Source of the DNA: JAYZBC01 sp036339375
GTDB lineage: Bacteria; Pseudomonadota; Alphaproteobacteria; MPNO01; UBA2964
Length of the DNA: 32,024 nucleotides
Direction of reading: 5' to 3'
NCBI GenBank assembly: GCA_036339375.1
Contig: JAYZBC010000068.1
Span: forward strand, 1 to 32,024
Position 1 is the stretch's first letter. The number at the start of each line of letters is the position of its first letter. The notes below the pieces were generated by a model. It was given only the letters and a program-made list of their open reading frames with translations. It searched no databases and was not told where the DNA came from. Positions 16,917-24,833 of this stretch are shown here, piece by piece. The position numbers and the translations under genes were made by a program.

Positions 16917-17651
16917 ATGTCAGAGATACTCCCAAGTGTTCGACTGGGCATGATTTTATCTTCTGGAAACCAGACAGTTGAGCCTTACTTTAGGGCCTTT
17001 GGTCCTCCTGCAATGGGTTTTCACGCGACACGTATGAGAATGGGGTCTGGAGGACGAAAGCCACCGGGGGAAATTTTTTCTGATGTTGTCCACAGTGCAG
17101 AATTGTTACTTGAGGCGGGGGTAGATGCTATCGATCTTCAGGCAACGGGTATCATGATGGAAAGGGGCCCCGACGGTGAGCAGGAAGTTGTTAGGGCAAT
17201 TGAGGAAGCAACAGGGATACCTTCTTACACAGCTACACAAGCTGTGATAACAGCACTCCGAAAACTAAACATAAAAAACCTAATTTTAATCCATCCTCTT
17301 GATGAAAAAGCTATTTCAAAGGAACAAAAATATCTTGAAGCCGTCGGTCTGAACGTTACGCGTGCTTTTGGATTAAATTCCGGCCAACAATCTGCTTCAG
17401 TTCCGCCATCCAAATGGGTATCAGAAGCTATAAAACAAGATCACGAGGAGGGCGAAGGTTTTTTTCTTAGTGGTTCATTTACTACAATGCTGGAGGCAGT
17501 TTTGCCAATTGAAAAAAAATTAGGAAAACCTGTTGTGACCAGTGTTCAAGCTGCACTTTGGATGGGAATACAATACTTAAACAAAAAAATTGGAGACAAT
17601 TGGGGATATGACACACGGCCAAAGGAACTGGGCCAGCTGTTCCAGGGTTAA
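16917..17651 (+). CDS. Cysteine-free Asp/Glu racemase-superfamily protein (arylmalonate decarboxylase/maleate isomerase-like)
   Basis: A 244-residue protein that aligns by eye with arylmalonate decarboxylase and maleate isomerase along its whole length (SSGNQTVEP, EATGIPSYT, LGKPVVTSVQAALW). These enzymes use cysteines at the ends of the two half-domains. Here the first position is A76 (LQATG) and the second G186 (LSGSF), and the whole protein contains no cysteine. It starts directly after the HyuA stop, so it belongs to the HyuBA operon. There it occupies the place that hydantoin racemase (same superfamily) has in hydantoin utilisation operons. Cysteine-based racemisation is excluded; a binding role or different catalytic chemistry is open. 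Confidence 0.85.
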   Translation: MSEILPSVRLGMILSSGNQTVEPYFRAFGPPAMGFHATRMRMGSGGRKPPGEIFSDVVHSAELLLEAGVDAIDLQATGIMMERGPDGEQEVVRAIEEATGIPSYTATQAVITALRKLNIKNLILIHPLDEKAISKEQKYLEAVGLNVTRAFGLNSGQQSASVPPSKWVSEAIKQDHEEGEGFFLSGSFTTMLEAVLPIEKKLGKPVVTSVQAALWMGIQYLNKKIGDNWGYDTRPKELGQLFQG

Positions 17652-17666
17652 GTTTTTCAAGGCGTA

Positions 17667-18491
17667 TTAGGGTAGCATAATTGCTCCGCCATTAATAGCA
17701 ATCGCTTGGCCGGTAATGTAGGCAGTGTCCTTATTAAGGAGTATCATCACCATTCCAGCGATATCATCTGGATGTCCTACGCGACCAAGAGGAATATTTC
17801 CCCCGCGTTCCCGCAAATTCTCAAGAGTAACTCCGTCGGCTTCAAGCGGTTGACGTGTTTCTGAAACGCCTGGAATGATAGCATTTACTCGTATACCGAA
17901 CTGGGCCCACTCTGTGGCTAATGTCTTTGTCATTGCTATAATTCCTGCCTTTGAAGCAGCGTAATGGATCCCAGAAGGTGCCCCGGCAATCGCTCGTCCC
18001 GATGCGAGATTAATTATACATCCCCGGTTTTTGCGGATCATGTTTTTTGCAAACGCCTGTGCAGTAAGGAATGACCCGGTTAAATTAACTGCAAGTGTCT
18101 GGTTCCACATTTCAAGGGGAACGTCTATTGCAGGTGAACGAGGGTGTATACCCGCATTGTTTATAATCGCAAAGACTGAACCAAAATCTTTAATTACATT
18201 TTCCGATGACCTTTTGATTGCATCCGGATTACTCATATCGGTGGAAAAGAAAATTACTTCTGATCCCAAATCTCGGCATGCCTCTGCCGCAGATTTTCCT
18301 TCGTCTTCAAGTTTATCCCAGAGTGCTAGTTTTGCCCCTTCTTTAGCTAAACGGATTGATATCGCTCGGCCAAAACCGCGCGCTGCCCCGGTCACGACAA
18401 CGACATCACCCGCCTTAAATCCGTCCCGCAATATTTGGCTTCCACCATCCTCAATCGCTACATCTAGTTCCGGGGAGTTGATGTCAGTCAT
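17667..18491 (-). CDS. Short-chain dehydrogenase/reductase (SDR)
   Basis: A 274-residue classical SDR. The cofactor motif TGAARGFG is at 34-41, NNAG at 111-114, and the catalytic set S164, Y177 and K181 (YAASK) is complete. The acidic residue of the NAD-type second strand appears in LALWDK (D59), suggesting NAD(H) preference. A 25-residue N-terminal extension precedes the Rossmann fold. An ATG start at 18491 uses it all, but the ribosome-binding site is weak. It is the third gene of a minus-strand group after the FAH and CMD-fold genes, 6 bases behind the latter. It probably oxidises or reduces an alcohol/ketone intermediate. Confidence 0.92.
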   Translation of the reverse strand: MTDINSPELDVAIEDGGSQILRDGFKAGDVVVVTGAARGFGRAISIRLAKEGAKLALWDKLEDEGKSAAEACRDLGSEVIFFSTDMSNPDAIKRSSENVIKDFGSVFAIINNAGIHPRSPAIDVPLEMWNQTLAVNLTGSFLTAQAFAKNMIRKNRGCIINLASGRAIAGAPSGIHYAASKAGIIAMTKTLATEWAQFGIRVNAIIPGVSETRQPLEADGVTLENLRERGGNIPLGRVGHPDDIAGMVMILLNKDTAYITGQAIAINGGAIMLP

Positions 18492-18497
18492 AATGCT

Positions 18498-19043
18498 TTA
18501 ACCCATTAGCCGGGCTGGTGCTTCCTCCGGTGGTGTAACGTCAAAAGCATTTGCTGTACAACAAGTCATAGAGAACAAACCAACCCTAGCAACAAGCGTC
18601 ACCAGTTCTTCTATGGAGAATTCACTCTCCGCAGCGGCATAGGTTTCACCACTGAGCCCTTTTTCTGCTAGTAATTCTTTGGCTAGTTGGTGAGCTAGTT
18701 TTTCACGAGAATCTGTTAGGGGTGGCGGAGTTTGGGCGTTGATAGCATCGATGACTTCTTGTTCTAAACCAATTTTTAATGATCCCCGCACTTGAACTGC
18801 CCAAGGATACTTGGCTCCCCAATGTCGTGCAATAGTAAGGACTGCTATCTGTTGTTCGCGGGAAGTTAAAGAACTTTCAGCCAGACACGCACTCAGGTCT
18901 TGGGCAATTTGCATGACCTTGGGTGTACGGATATAGGCAAAATATGGACCACCCAAAGGTCTTCCGGCTTCTTTGGCTGCATCAAAAACAGCTCCCTGTT
19001 CATCGTTCATTTCCTCTCGTGATAAAATTTTAATGCGTGTCAT
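18498..19043 (-). CDS. Carboxymuconolactone decarboxylase-family protein with altered active-site motif
   Basis: A 181-residue all-helical protein of the CMD family. The helix signature usually reading E-W-x-x-H is YPWAVQVRGSLKIGL here, so the glutamate is P80 and the histidine Q84. No CXXC is present; two adjacent cysteines (MTCCTANAF) lie near residue 160 instead. AGGGGAAA precedes the ATG. It sits between the FAH-family gene (40-base gap) and the SDR (6-base gap) in one probable operon. The fold assignment is good, but peroxidase or decarboxylase activity is not supported by the residues, so the function is unknown. Confidence 0.82.
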   Translation of the reverse strand: MTRIKILSREEMNDEQGAVFDAAKEAGRPLGGPYFAYIRTPKVMQIAQDLSACLAESSLTSREQQIAVLTIARHWGAKYPWAVQVRGSLKIGLEQEVIDAINAQTPPPLTDSREKLAHQLAKELLAEKGLSGETYAAAESEFSIEELVTLVARVGLFSMTCCTANAFDVTPPEEAPARLMG

Positions 19044-19083
19044 CGGTTTCCCCTTGTTTGATTACTTTATTTGCGGAAAATTT

Positions 19084-20106
19084 TTATTTACTTGGAACAA
19101 CTTCGGATAATAAAGAGCCTATCTGTGGTGAATTGATTTCGATCTTGTCTCCGGGTTTAAGGAACAGGTCAGGTAGGGGCACGCCTTGGTCATCTGTTTT
19201 AGATGCATCAGCAGCTGTTCCGGCGCCGGTCCCCCCACTTAACAAATCACCAGGATAAAAAGTGAAATCACGTGATAAAAATTCTAAATATTCACCAAAA
19301 GAAAAAGCCATTTCCGACACTTTATATTTTTGTCGGAGTTCACCATTCACTAACGTTTTAATTTCGATTTCATCTGGGTTTTTTTCGTTAACAACGATGT
19401 ATGGGCCAATTGAACAACTGGTATCAAAATTTTTTGCCATACCAAATCTTAGTGGGCCTCCTTCGGGTGACATCCGAATGCTCCAATCTCCAAGCAGGGT
19501 TACACCCCATATGTAACTTTCAGCATTTTCAGGGAGAATATTTTTCCCTTTTTTTCCTATAACGATAGCCAGTTCACCTTCATAGTCTAAATGTTGGGTG
19601 CGCTCAGGATATAAAATTTTTCCATTTTGGCCTAAAGATTCTCTATCTACTTTCCAAAACCCCCAAAACCCTCTGCTTCTTACGTATTCAAGAGGGCTAC
19701 CTTCCATGGGCGGCCTTTCACCGCGCTCTTTTGCCCTTTCCGCCATGGCGGCAGCGTGTTCTGCAAAATTACCCCCAGCACACGCAACGCGGGCTCCAGC
19801 GGCTCTTGGAGCATGCAATTTTACCTGGCTCTCTGAAAAAATTAATTTTTGGCCTCTTAGGCCCTTTTGATCCGTTGCGCTTTCGTTAAGGTAATTTATA
19901 GCTTGTTGCGTATAATCAAGAGATTTATTCCCGGCATTAATAAAATGACCAAGTTCACTTGGCGCAAGGGCATTGGCTAAAACCTCTGCATTTTTTTCAT
20001 TCTTTTGTTCTGCAAGAAATTTCGCAGTTGCAGAACAAATATCAATTACATTTTGATCTTGGATGAACCCGGTTCTTTTTTCGGAACCAAACAGGACAAT
20101 TTTCAC
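19084..20106 (-). CDS. Fumarylacetoacetate hydrolase (FAH) family protein
   Basis: A 340-residue FAH-family enzyme, hydrolysing C-C bonds of beta-diketo acids or acting as hydratase/decarboxylase. The metal ligands are E176 and E178 (DYEGELAIVIGK) and D207 (LLGDWSIR), and the conserved KNFDTSC-x-IGP stretch runs from K225. The N-terminal segment is the usual small domain. The start is GTG at 20106, supported by GGGGAG 6 bases upstream. It heads a three-gene minus-strand operon with CMD-fold and SDR genes, divergent from the crotonase operon. Members of this form often cleave acylpyruvates or isomerise ring-cleavage products. The exact substrate is not evident. Confidence 0.92.
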   Translation of the reverse strand: MKIVLFGSEKRTGFIQDQNVIDICSATAKFLAEQKNEKNAEVLANALAPSELGHFINAGNKSLDYTQQAINYLNESATDQKGLRGQKLIFSESQVKLHAPRAAGARVACAGGNFAEHAAAMAERAKERGERPPMEGSPLEYVRSRGFWGFWKVDRESLGQNGKILYPERTQHLDYEGELAIVIGKKGKNILPENAESYIWGVTLLGDWSIRMSPEGGPLRFGMAKNFDTSCSIGPYIVVNEKNPDEIEIKTLVNGELRQKYKVSEMAFSFGEYLEFLSRDFTFYPGDLLSGGTGAGTAADASKTDDQGVPLPDLFLKPGDKIEINSPQIGSLLSEVVPSK

Positions 20107-20202
20107 AACACACTCCCCTAGATAATTCTAATGCCCAAAGAATTCTAATTCGAACCCTAAAATTTTTATATAACCAATGCGAAATAAATAAATTCAAAAG
20201 AT

Positions 20203-20246
20203 TTAGAAAAAATTTTGGCTATTAATAAATTAGAAAAATTTTCTAA
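20203..20246. repeat. AT-rich palindrome and partial copy in the divergent FAH/crotonase gap
   Basis: TTAGAAAA-A-TTTTCTAA (20230-20246) is a perfect 8-bp inverted repeat with one central base. An incomplete copy, TTAGAAAAAATTTT, begins 27 bases upstream (20203). The pair lies between two divergent operons and may be an operator. The low complexity of the sequence reduces confidence. Confidence 0.4.
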
Positions 20247-20314
20247 GTCTTCGTTAAATAAGGCAATGTGTCATATGATACCTTAATTCAATTAAATTTT
20301 TAGGGAGAGCAATA

Positions 20315-21202
20315 ATGGGCTATCAAGACCTCCTCTATGAGGTAGAAGAAAGTATTGCAACAATTACCCTGAATCGGCCAAAGGTTATGAATGCACTTTC
20401 CGAAAATCTGGAACGTGAGCTGCATACCGCATTTGACGAGGCAGATGGAGATCGCGATGTTCGGGTGATCATCCTTACTGGAGAGGGGCCTGCATTTTGT
20501 GCTGGATATGATCAGGGGCCTGTGGAGGGAGGAAAGAAGAAAACCGATCCAACCGGAAAATCAATTGCAGATTTTATTGAAGGGTGGCAAAGAAACGACA
20601 GCCAAATTTTAAACAAATGGGTCCACATGTGGAAGTTAGGAAAACCCATAATAGCTGCTGTCAATGGTTGGGCTATGGGGGGTGGATTTTGGTATCAATT
20701 AGCTGCCGATTTGACTATAGCGTCAGAAAAAGCTGTTTTTGCACAACCTGAAGTGCGGCATATTTCTAATACGAGTTATTTATTTACGGCTTTGTGTGGT
20801 TGGAAAGCAGCAAACCGCTGGGGCCTTACCGGCGATCACTTTGACGCTGAAGAGGCTTATCGTATTGGGATGGTTAATGAAGTTGTCGCGCATGACAAAC
20901 TGATGGAACGAAGCCGTGAATTAGCCGGTCGAGTGGCCTTGGTCCCTGAACCAGCTGTACGCCTTAACAAAGCAATTGCTATGCAGGGCCTGCAGGCGTC
21001 TGGTGTCTACTCATCACTACTCCTTGAAGGCGCCATCGGCGCAATGGCTCATTCCTCACACAATGAATTTCGTGAGGATTTATTTGAAACTCAGCGCAAA
21101 GAGGGAGTACGCTCTTATTTGCAAAAGCGAGACGGACCCTTTCAACCGGAACCTATGGGCCCCCGTTCTGCAAAAGCATTGGCTGCAAAGAAAAAAAGTT
21201 AG
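20315..21202 (+). CDS. Enoyl-CoA hydratase/isomerase (crotonase) family protein with a replaced catalytic glutamate
   Basis: A 295-residue crotonase-fold enzyme acting on acyl-CoA thioesters. The oxyanion-hole segments FCAGYD (61-66) and GWAMGGG (118-124) are present. The second catalytic glutamate is kept as E146 in QPEV. The first, Glu144 of rat hydratase in the GGG-x-E motif, is W126 (GGGFWYQLAAD). Standard syn-hydration is therefore doubtful; hydrolase, lyase or isomerase activity is possible. The C-terminal helix ends in a basic, low-complexity tail (KALAAKKKS). A good site, AGGGAG, precedes the ATG. It is first in an operon with an EamA transporter and a zinc dehydrogenase. Confidence 0.9.
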   Translation: MGYQDLLYEVEESIATITLNRPKVMNALSENLERELHTAFDEADGDRDVRVIILTGEGPAFCAGYDQGPVEGGKKKTDPTGKSIADFIEGWQRNDSQILNKWVHMWKLGKPIIAAVNGWAMGGGFWYQLAADLTIASEKAVFAQPEVRHISNTSYLFTALCGWKAANRWGLTGDHFDAEEAYRIGMVNEVVAHDKLMERSRELAGRVALVPEPAVRLNKAIAMQGLQASGVYSSLLLEGAIGAMAHSSHNEFREDLFETQRKEGVRSYLQKRDGPFQPEPMGPRSAKALAAKKKS

Positions 21203-21246
21203 TTTTGCTAAAGACGGAGCTGCTGCGTGATAACAGCATATAAACT

Positions 21247-22110
21247 ATGACAGCCAGTGCACGCGGCATGTTGTGGATGTTTGGTGCTGCCTTGTTGTTT
21301 TCTGCTTCGGTCGGGTTTGTAAAACATTTGTCGGAGTCAATGACCCCATTTCAAATCGTTTTTTTTCGACAAATTATGGGCGTTGCGTTCATGCTGCCTT
21401 GGCTATTACGTGTCGGTTTAAGCGTTATACACACTGATAGATTGTCCTTGCATTGCTGGCGAGCATTTTTTTCTTACGCGGGTATGGCAGCCTCTTATTA
21501 TGCATTCACGATGATTTATATCGCTGATGCTGTAGCGTTACAGTTTACCACCCCTTTATTCACCACCATTCTCGCTATTTTATTTTTAAAGGAAAATGTT
21601 CGTATACATCGGTGGTTAGCCTTGTTTTTTGGTTTTGTTGGTGTGTTAATTATTGTCCGGCCAGGGTTTGTTGAGATAAGCTTGGGTATTCCTATAGCCC
21701 TTCTTGCTGCGGTGTTTTATGCTGGGAGTAATGTAACCAACCGAGCTTTGAGCCGGACTGATGCAACTGCTTCTATCCTTTTTTATAGTTTTATATTACA
21801 AATTCCCCTTGCAACTATTCCCGCTATGGCGACCTGGGTAACACCTGATTTAGTAGTTTTACCCTTTTTATTAGGTTTTGGGGTTAATGCTATAGCTGCA
21901 CAATGGTGCTTAACTCGAGCGCTTGCGGTGGCAGAGGCAAGTCTTGTAGAGCCAGTTATGTTTGTTAGACTTCCGTGTGTGACAGTAATTGGCTATTTTC
22001 TTTTTGCTCAAATCCCGGATAATTGGACATGGATAGGGGCTATAGTAATATTTTCTTCAACGTATTTACTTGCCCGTTTGGAGGCAAGACAGTTAAAGAA
22101 CAAACATTAA
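21247..22110 (+). CDS. EamA/DMT-superfamily membrane transporter
   Basis: A 287-residue inner-membrane protein with about ten hydrophobic segments arranged as two EamA repeats (roughly residues 5-135 and 150-280). Each repeat has the family's proline- and glycine-containing helix ends (TTPLFTTILAILFLKENVRIHRW in the first is a typical loop-and-basic end). Members export or import small metabolites. The ATG has no convincing ribosome-binding site and lies 44 bases after the crotonase stop, so expression may depend on the upstream gene. It precedes the zinc alcohol dehydrogenase by 51 bases. Substrate and direction are unknown. Confidence 0.88.
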   Translation: MTASARGMLWMFGAALLFSASVGFVKHLSESMTPFQIVFFRQIMGVAFMLPWLLRVGLSVIHTDRLSLHCWRAFFSYAGMAASYYAFTMIYIADAVALQFTTPLFTTILAILFLKENVRIHRWLALFFGFVGVLIIVRPGFVEISLGIPIALLAAVFYAGSNVTNRALSRTDATASILFYSFILQIPLATIPAMATWVTPDLVVLPFLLGFGVNAIAAQWCLTRALAVAEASLVEPVMFVRLPCVTVIGYFLFAQIPDNWTWIGAIVIFSSTYLLARLEARQLKNKH

Positions 22111-22161
22111 AGCTCCCAAAATCAGAATGTTTTGCAATTTAGAAAACAAGGAGACTACTAA

Positions 22162-23244
22162 ATGAATGATTGTCGCGCTGCAGTTATCACAGATCACAAT
22201 AAACCCCTTGAAATACAGCGTGTTCAAATTCCGGAACTTGAGAAAGGTTCATTACTAGTCAAAATAGTTGCTTCTACTCTGTGCGGGACTGATGTTCACC
22301 GTTGGCACGGCCCTTTGGGTGGAGAGGACAGTTTGCCCATTATCACCGGACACGAGCCCTGCGGTGTCGTTGAAGAATTAAATGGTGAACGGACAGATAT
22401 CCTTGGCGAACCTGTTTCTCCGGGTGACCGTATCATTTGGAGTTATGTTGCTTGCGGTTCTTGTTATTACTGCAGTGTTGCTGTACAGCCCTGTATATGC
22501 CGCGGGAGAGCCTCTTGGGGGCATAATCGTTGCGATCAATATCCCTATCTCCTTGGCAGCGTTTCCGAATACATGTACGTGCCGGCCCCTTGCCTTATAA
22601 TTAAAGTTCCAGAAAAAGTATCTTCGGCTTCAGCAGCTGCATCAGCTTGCGCATACCGAACGGTAATGCATGGTTATGATCGTCTCGGCGCTATTAAGGA
22701 TCACGAAACGGTTGTAGTTCAAGGTAGTGGACCTTTAGGCAATTTTGCTTGTGCTGTTGCTAAGGATCACGGAGCAAAAAAAGTTTTTGTCATCGGGGCA
22801 CCAGCCCATCGTTTGGAAGTATCAAAAAAAATGGGAGCCGATGAAGTTCTCGATATTGATTCTATTCCTGAAGCAAGTGATCGACAAGAATGGGTAAAAA
22901 GTCATACTGACGGGCGAGGAGCAGATATTGTTATCCAAGTTGCAAACAATGCTGCTGTTCCGGAAGGATTAGGAATGTTGAGGGATGGCGGGCAGTTTTT
23001 AGATATTGGCGCTGGTGGTAAGGCCTCAATTCCAGTTGAAAACATGCCACAGGAAATGACTTATCTTACTGTCAGATCTGGAGAACCACGCCATTGGTTA
23101 CAGGCTGTAGAGTTTTTGGCAACTAGGGGAGAAAGATTTCCATTCGATGATATGATTAGTGCTCACTATCAATTGGAACAAGTTAACGAGGCTATGAAGG
23201 CAATGGCAAACTTTGAAGTTGTTAAGCCAGTGATTGAATTTTAG
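22162..23244 (+). CDS. Zinc-dependent alcohol dehydrogenase (MDR family)
   Basis: A 360-residue medium-chain dehydrogenase oxidising a secondary or sugar-type alcohol with NAD(P). The catalytic zinc ligands C41 (TLCGTD) and H64-E65 (GHEPCG) are seen. A structural-zinc cluster begins C98-x2-C101-x2-C104, but the fourth cysteine falls at 111 or 113 instead of the usual 112. The cofactor site VVVQGSGPLGNFA is near residue 190. The variant spacing CGSCYYCSVAVQPCIC suggests a diverged lobe. AAGGAG precedes the ATG. It is the last gene of the crotonase/EamA operon and its stop overlaps the converging amidohydrolase stop by 4 bases. Confidence 0.92.
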   Translation: MNDCRAAVITDHNKPLEIQRVQIPELEKGSLLVKIVASTLCGTDVHRWHGPLGGEDSLPIITGHEPCGVVEELNGERTDILGEPVSPGDRIIWSYVACGSCYYCSVAVQPCICRGRASWGHNRCDQYPYLLGSVSEYMYVPAPCLIIKVPEKVSSASAAASACAYRTVMHGYDRLGAIKDHETVVVQGSGPLGNFACAVAKDHGAKKVFVIGAPAHRLEVSKKMGADEVLDIDSIPEASDRQEWVKSHTDGRGADIVIQVANNAAVPEGLGMLRDGGQFLDIGAGGKASIPVENMPQEMTYLTVRSGEPRHWLQAVEFLATRGERFPFDDMISAHYQLEQVNEAMKAMANFEVVKPVIEF

Positions 23245-24674
23245 CGAACTTTAATTTTTAATTTTTTTACTTCTTCATTAACAATTGTGTCTTTAAAAAA
23301 ATTTGGGTTCATGCCAGTGTGCATAGCCACGACGTTGCCAAAACTAAAATTGCGAAAATCATCTTCACTGATTAAACCGTCATCAACCATTTCATGCGCT
23401 TCGACTAAAACCTTGGTCATATCCGGGACATCCCAGTGGCCTATATCTGATCCTAAAATAGCGTTGAGTTTTATTCCAAAATGATTCAACCTGTTATCAA
23501 AGCCAATTGCATTTAAGCTATCATCAGCTTCGCAACCGAAATAAAAATTATTTGCGAAAATGTCCCGAAAATCTTCAGGTTTTTCAATTCCAGCCGGCGT
23601 GAAATCATCTACTTCTTCTGGGGGAACGGCTAAATGGGTAGAAGCAGGGTGATAAGGGTTTTCTTGAATTCTTTCAGAGGTTAGATAATCGTTACCATAT
23701 TTTTCAAACATTTCTACCAGAAGATCCACATCTAGTTTTGCGGGATCAAGGTTCTTGGATAGAGCGGCCAAGTTTCGTTTTTCCCAATATTCGAAAAGAT
23801 TGTTGTAAAGCTGCGATGCCCAAGCAACGCCTCCTTCCAGAAAGGCGAATTTTAAATCCGGAAAACGTTTGGCTACTCCACCCATTATGAGGGCGCGGCA
23901 GAAATATTCGCTACCGCGACTGAAACTCCCTAGAGAATTAAAAACATAGTTTGAGGGTGAACCGTTTAAAGTACCGCGGCCACGTGATGAATTATGGCAT
24001 GTGGGTGCTACGCCCAGCTCTACGCACTTCTTCCAAACAGGATCATACCGGTCCCCTTGATCGATGGCTGGCGAAGTAGGTGCCATACTATATTTGGCCA
24101 GATGGGGCGCTTCAGAGAGAACTTCAGGGGCAGGGACCTGGATTTGCGTATTCATAACAATCGCTTTTAATTTTAGTTTTTTGACAACAAATTCCAGTTC
24201 GTTAATGGCTTCATTTGGGTCATGCATCGGAATAAGAGCAGCGGGCGTCAGACGATAGGATAAATCATTAAACATGTCTGCATACATGGTATTCATGGCA
24301 CGGTAAATTACGGGTCTCATTTCATCATCGCCAATGCGTAAAACACTTAGTGCCTGTGTCCCATAAACCACGCCAAAATCGATGCCTGCTTCATCTAAGC
24401 GTTTTTGATATAATTTTGGGAGCATAGCGGTTGCACGATCGATAGTTGCAGGACCAGAATTTCCTACCCAAATTGCCCGTCTTCCTGGTGCACTAGAATT
24501 AGCCTTTAGATAACTTTCATATTTTGATGCTATTTTTGTTCCACCTACCTTTTTAACAAAATCTAAAATTGCAAAGGTTGTTTCTACCATGTGACCATCC
24601 GCGTCCACGACAGGGTGCTTAAGTTTTGCCCTAATATCTGAACCAGAAATCCCGTTTTCTTTTGTTGAAGTCAT
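23241..24674 (-). CDS. Amidohydrolase family 2 protein, long form
   Basis: A 477-residue amidohydrolase-2 enzyme. Metal ligands D24-x-D26-x-H28 (VDADGHMVE), H227 (PTCHNS), E280 (FLEGG) and D410 (GSDIGHW) can be picked out. An insertion of about 90 residues (roughly 305-400) lies between the last two, making it longer than the 389-residue relative at 7782. The ATG at 24674 lacks a strong site. It is transcribed alone on the minus strand between two plus-strand operons, overlapping the dehydrogenase stop. Aromatic or aliphatic acid decarboxylation or hydrolysis is likely, but the substrate is not identified. Confidence 0.88.
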   Translation of the reverse strand: MTSTKENGISGSDIRAKLKHPVVDADGHMVETTFAILDFVKKVGGTKIASKYESYLKANSSAPGRRAIWVGNSGPATIDRATAMLPKLYQKRLDEAGIDFGVVYGTQALSVLRIGDDEMRPVIYRAMNTMYADMFNDLSYRLTPAALIPMHDPNEAINELEFVVKKLKLKAIVMNTQIQVPAPEVLSEAPHLAKYSMAPTSPAIDQGDRYDPVWKKCVELGVAPTCHNSSRGRGTLNGSPSNYVFNSLGSFSRGSEYFCRALIMGGVAKRFPDLKFAFLEGGVAWASQLYNNLFEYWEKRNLAALSKNLDPAKLDVDLLVEMFEKYGNDYLTSERIQENPYHPASTHLAVPPEEVDDFTPAGIEKPEDFRDIFANNFYFGCEADDSLNAIGFDNRLNHFGIKLNAILGSDIGHWDVPDMTKVLVEAHEMVDDGLISEDDFRNFSFGNVVAMHTGMNPNFFKDTIVNEEVKKLKIKVR

Positions 24675-24821
24675 TAGTTTGACACCCTTTGTTTACATGA
24701 ATTCTTGATCATTTATATTAACTGAAATTTTAACAATAGGAAAAATTGGTTTTACGTTCTGACTTACTTGAATTAGTGGTAACGCGAGACTAGTTTTTGA
24801 AAGCGGAGATTGCAGAGTAAT

Positions 24822-24826
24822 AAGGA
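24822..24826 (+). promoter_or_regulatory. Ribosome-binding site of the class III aminotransferase gene
   Basis: AAGGA lies 7 bases before the ATG at 24834 and favours it over a TTG in frame at 24810, which has no Shine-Dalgarno sequence at a usable distance. Confidence 0.65.
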
Positions 24827-24833
24827 TGATTTC

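Noticed and set aside
18031..18501. 156-codon open frame on the plus strand
   Set aside because: It is antisense to the SDR gene, whose motifs are complete; its translation is low-complexity and matches no family pattern.
24675..24833. Promoter pair in the divergent amidohydrolase/aminotransferase gap
   Set aside because: Several TTGA-like and TA-rich hexamers occur but none has acceptable spacing and match together.
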